Below are positions 61,653 through 64,000 of a stretch of DNA of 64,000 nucleotides, one piece after another. The DNA lies in assembly GCA_041737835.1 (NCBI GenBank), contig JBGSQY010000018.1, one strand, 5' to 3'. The notes under the pieces are model-generated. The model was not told where the DNA came from. It ran no database searches and worked only from the letters and a program-made list of their open reading frames with translations. Numbering within the stretch: the stretch's first letter is position 1; every line of letters starts with the position of its first letter. The position numbers and the translations under genes were made by a program. This stretch comes from Bythopirellula sp041737835 (GTDB lineage: Bacteria; Planctomycetota; Planctomycetia; Pirellulales; Lacipirellulaceae).

Positions 61653-62827
61653 ACGAGAATGCCTCGCGGTAGGCTTAAAGGTGCATTCAAGCGCCTCAGA
61701 ATCGGTGTAGCCAATTTGGGTGTAAAGCTTAATAGCCGTATTGTTGCGCGAACTAGTTGAGGATGGCGTAGGGCTCGAGCCAGGAACCGACAGATGCCCT
61801 GTCTACTTTTGATGACACGAGAATAGCAAGTTGCCCATTCTTGCTCTAGTTTTGTGTCCCATTGTTGTACAGCTTGCAGTGCTAAGGGGGCGATCGCGAC
61901 GGCCGATGCCAACGCCCAGGAGATACCTTCGCCAGTGAATGGCTCGACATACCCCGCTGCGTCGCCAAGGACCAGAACTCGGTCGCACGACAGCCGAGAA
62001 GAATAACTCGTCAGAGCTACCGTACCACGCCATGGAATCTCGGTGAGCTCATTTATCTTTGGCCAACCAACCTCCGCAATAATTTTCGCTGCAGCAAGTC
62101 CTAGTCCTCCGGTAGCAAGTACGAACTGACGATCAAATGCCGCGGCTACGTCCAGCCGACCATCTTCCAGGAGGACGAGGCCCACATATCCTCCTTTTGA
62201 ACACGCCATATAGACAGTGCCGTCTCGAATGAATCTAGGTGCCTTCGGTAAAACGGTTCCGGCTCCGAAGCGCGAACTCTCTTGTTGAGGGCTTCTTGAT
62301 CCATTGTATTTGGCGAGAAATGATCCTCCCAATCCATCGGCTACCAATACCAACTTAGTCTTGAATGTGACTTGATGACCTCCATGATTGAGTACCACCT
62401 CGCGAAATCCACACTTTGACGATCCAAGCTGAGCATTCGTGTCCGGCAGAAAATCCGCGCCACAACTAATGGCTTCTTTAACTAAAGCACTGTCCAGCGC
62501 CTCACGTGAAAGTGAAACACCTCCTGGTAACGCAAGTTCAGCTTGGCATCCACGACCAGCCAATAAAAATCTCTCGAGCGGTATCGCGCGCAACTTGAGT
62601 GTGAGATCTCCGAGTGACACATCAGCTAGGGTGGTCAAAGCAGCTGCATTAAGGCAGCAGCCACAAACTTTCCCTCGCGATAATGCTCTACGTTCGACGA
62701 GAAGCACAGATGCACCAGATAAAGCAGTTTGTCGAGCAGCAAGTGCACCCGCTGGACCGGCTCCCACGACAATGACATCCCAGAGGCGGTCAGTTACTTC
62801 GCAAAGGTTGCTGATCCGAGAAGTCAA
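61649..62827 (-). CDS. FAD-dependent oxidoreductase of the type III PKS operon
   Basis: 392 residues. The FAD-binding Rossmann motif 'DVIVVGAGPAGALAARQTAL' is at about 17-36, followed by a Cys-rich 'GKVCGCCLNAAALTTL', and a second FAD contact 'RVLVLGDAAGYVEPFTGEGI'. It belongs to the geranylgeranyl-reductase / aromatic hydroxylase-like group. In srs-type clusters a flavoprotein hydroxylates the resorcinol ring; that is the likely role here (inference). Both ends overlap neighbouring genes by four bases, which implies coupled translation. It could instead be a reductase acting on the lipid chain. Confidence 0.85.
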   Translation of the reverse strand: MTSRISNLCEVTDRLWDVIVVGAGPAGALAARQTALSGASVLLVERRALSRGKVCGCCLNAAALTTLADVSLGDLTLKLRAIPLERFLLAGRGCQAELALPGGVSLSREALDSALVKEAISCGADFLPDTNAQLGSSKCGFREVVLNHGGHQVTFKTKLVLVADGLGGSFLAKYNGSRSPQQESSRFGAGTVLPKAPRFIRDGTVYMACSKGGYVGLVLLEDGRLDVAAAFDRQFVLATGGLGLAAAKIIAEVGWPKINELTEIPWRGTVALTSYSSRLSCDRVLVLGDAAGYVEPFTGEGISWALASAVAIAPLALQAVQQWDTKLEQEWATCYSRVIKSRQGICRFLARALRHPQLVRATIRLLSFTPKLATPILRRLNAPLSLPRGILV

Positions 62828-63537
62828 TGTTTACTCCAACTTAACAAAAATCGTTGCGGCCAGTGTTCAACTATAGTTGCACCTATCAGTCCGGCATTTT
62901 TGGCCAGACAACTGATTTCTTGACAAGTATATGCACCTTCTACAGACCGGGGTCCATCGAAGTGGACCACCGGTGATAAAGACAATAGCCGCGTGCCGAC
63001 GTGGGCCAAGACAAGACCTAATGGACTGCGCACTAGATCGCTTACAAGAACAAGCCTTTCTGCCCGATCTGCCATTCTGTTCATTAAGGACGCACATTGC
63101 TCGTCGGTGAGATGATGCATAAACAGTGAGCAGATAATAACATCAAAACCGGTTGGCAAAGGTTCTTGTAAAACATCACATACGAAGAAACTCAGTTTTA
63201 CGCTTCCTGAACTAGCTCGCTGACTTGCGTATTCAACCGCCCGCTGACTAATGTCACACCCAATAAGCTCCATCGGAAGTCCTGCGTGCTGAGCTTTGTC
63301 CGCCAATCGCGCAAGAACATCTCCCCCACCGCATGCCAGGTCGAGAACTCGCAGGGGCCGTCCTAACTCAGCATGCAATTGGCAAAGTGGCCGCCACAGA
63401 ATTTTGGCAGTGCGACTCCAAAGATTAATCCGACCTAACCCTCGAAGCGCTTGTCGATGACGACTAACGTCGAGATTTGGCTGGTCCATTATTTCCGGCT
63501 GGAGCTTACGGAACTTCACGCTTTGATAGATTGGCAT
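62824..63537 (-). CDS. SAM-dependent methyltransferase of the type III PKS operon
   Basis: 237 residues from ATG 63537 (GGAGG about 12 bases upstream); ATG 63489, giving 'MDQPNLDVSRHRQALRGLGR', is an alternative start. SAM motif I is 'RVLDLACGGGDVLARLADKA', followed by 'ELIGCDISQRAVEYA' and 'FDVIICSLFMHHLTDEQCAS'. The fold is the UbiE/class I methyltransferase type. In alkylresorcinol clusters such an enzyme O-methylates the polyketide ring; that is the proposed role. It is the first gene of the operon and overlaps the FAD gene by four bases. Confidence 0.88.
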   Translation of the reverse strand: MPIYQSVKFRKLQPEIMDQPNLDVSRHRQALRGLGRINLWSRTAKILWRPLCQLHAELGRPLRVLDLACGGGDVLARLADKAQHAGLPMELIGCDISQRAVEYASQRASSGSVKLSFFVCDVLQEPLPTGFDVIICSLFMHHLTDEQCASLMNRMADRAERLVLVSDLVRSPLGLVLAHVGTRLLSLSPVVHFDGPRSVEGAYTCQEISCLAKNAGLIGATIVEHWPQRFLLSWSKH

Positions 63538-64000
63538 TGGACTTAAGGACCTCCGCTCAGCGTGAACTGTCTCAAATAGCCATTCTAGGTCGAATTCCTA
63601 GTAAGAGGCAAGTCTTGCGAGACCTGCGGCGTGAGACGATAAGCGATTCATGCTAGCGCAGGCGCGTGGCGACGTCACACTCGCAGCGATTTCGCATCTG
63701 GATTGGTGGCAGGCTGAGAAATTCTGGGAAAAGTCTTCTAGAGATCTCAGCAAAAACTAGCATCTAACGTTACTGCGGTATCGTAAGTGCAGGTAGAAGA
63801 AGACTTCTTACCATACGATGACCGCTTCGTCTGAGTACGATTGATCCGCGGATCACCAACAACTTGAGGAACAGACCTAATGATTCTACGTATTACCTTT
63901 GCGGCTGATGTGCGTCCTGCCAACATGCGCGTTGGCCAATCACATCGACTTTATTCAAGATGATTCAAACCCGGGAAACGGAACTGAGAACGCGACATTT
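63538..64000. other. Upstream region of the PKS operon, to window end
   Basis: 463 bases without a recognisable gene. The promoter of the minus-strand operon should lie in the first 150 bases. A 28-codon frame from ATG 63881 ends at 63965 and shows no domain. Confidence 0.35.

Noticed and set aside
46380..64000. Direct repeat of the tRNA-Pro 3' end as an att site
   Set aside because: No second copy seen by eye within the window; it may lie beyond the right edge.

Overview
The window looks like a chromosomal segment of a planctomycete, most likely from the Pirellulales. The clues are a large secreted protein with the planctomycete N-terminal 'LEERLPLD' type signal, dockerin-like modules of the 'GDVDGRDFL.WQRG' type, a Gly/Gln/Glu-rich giant membrane protein of the kind labelled 'circumsporozoite-like' in Rhodopirellula, many sulfatases, a Ser/Thr kinase, an FHA-linked sigma-54 activator, LpxK (so an outer membrane), and small planctomycete-type proteins. 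This placement rests on gene content read by eye, not on a database search.

Region by region. 1-6.9 kb: a DUF1573 protein cut by the window edge, a DUF4416 protein and an archaeal-type prolyl-tRNA synthetase on the minus strand, then two 3'-5' exoribonucleases (YhaM-like and RNase R) on the plus strand. 7.0-12.5 kb: a complete glycine cleavage set (gcvT, gcvH, split gcvPA/gcvPB) followed by a lipoate ligase-like protein that could lipoylate GcvH. 12.9-21 kb: an FHA protein, several small conserved-looking proteins, a TPR lipoprotein, a UGT-like glycosyltransferase, a membrane protein, a compact two-gene unit (62-aa acidic protein plus HTH/zinc-ribbon protein) with a structured leader, a receptor-type Ser/Thr kinase and metF. 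21.7-31.3 kb: glycogen phosphorylase, an acyl-CoA dehydrogenase-like protein, cysC, a BON-like protein, a 1173-aa CotH/lamin-tail/dockerin protein and lpxK. 31.4-42.5 kb: the giant low-complexity membrane protein, nadB, and a GldA / GldF-GldG fusion / DUF4340 transporter unit. 42.6-46.1 kb (minus): a sigma-54 activator with FHA and GAF domains, a PaaK-like acyl-CoA ligase and a DUF971 protein.

A tRNA-Pro(CGG) at 46.33 kb marks a change in character. To its right lie a beta-helix/dockerin protein that begins mid-repeat, an operon of three secreted sulfatases (two of them close paralogues) with a divergent AraC-type regulator, a tyrosine recombinase remnant, a 4-kb gene-poor stretch with a truncated hybrid histidine kinase, a fasciclin protein and a frameshifted receiver-domain remnant, and finally a tightly overlapping three-gene operon: methyltransferase, FAD-dependent oxidoreductase and type III polyketide synthase. 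That last operon appears less GC-rich than the left part and has the enzyme set of phenolic-lipid clusters such as srsABC of Streptomyces griseus. I read 46.3-64 kb as accessory DNA shaped by insertion and decay.

Across the window, gaps between genes carry several families of short dispersed inverted repeats (CACAAAG type, ATGACGAA type, GTCAGTGG type, AACGCTAAGCCGC type, and short GC hairpins). They are listed separately because they explain most of the intergenic structure and bear on one start-codon choice.
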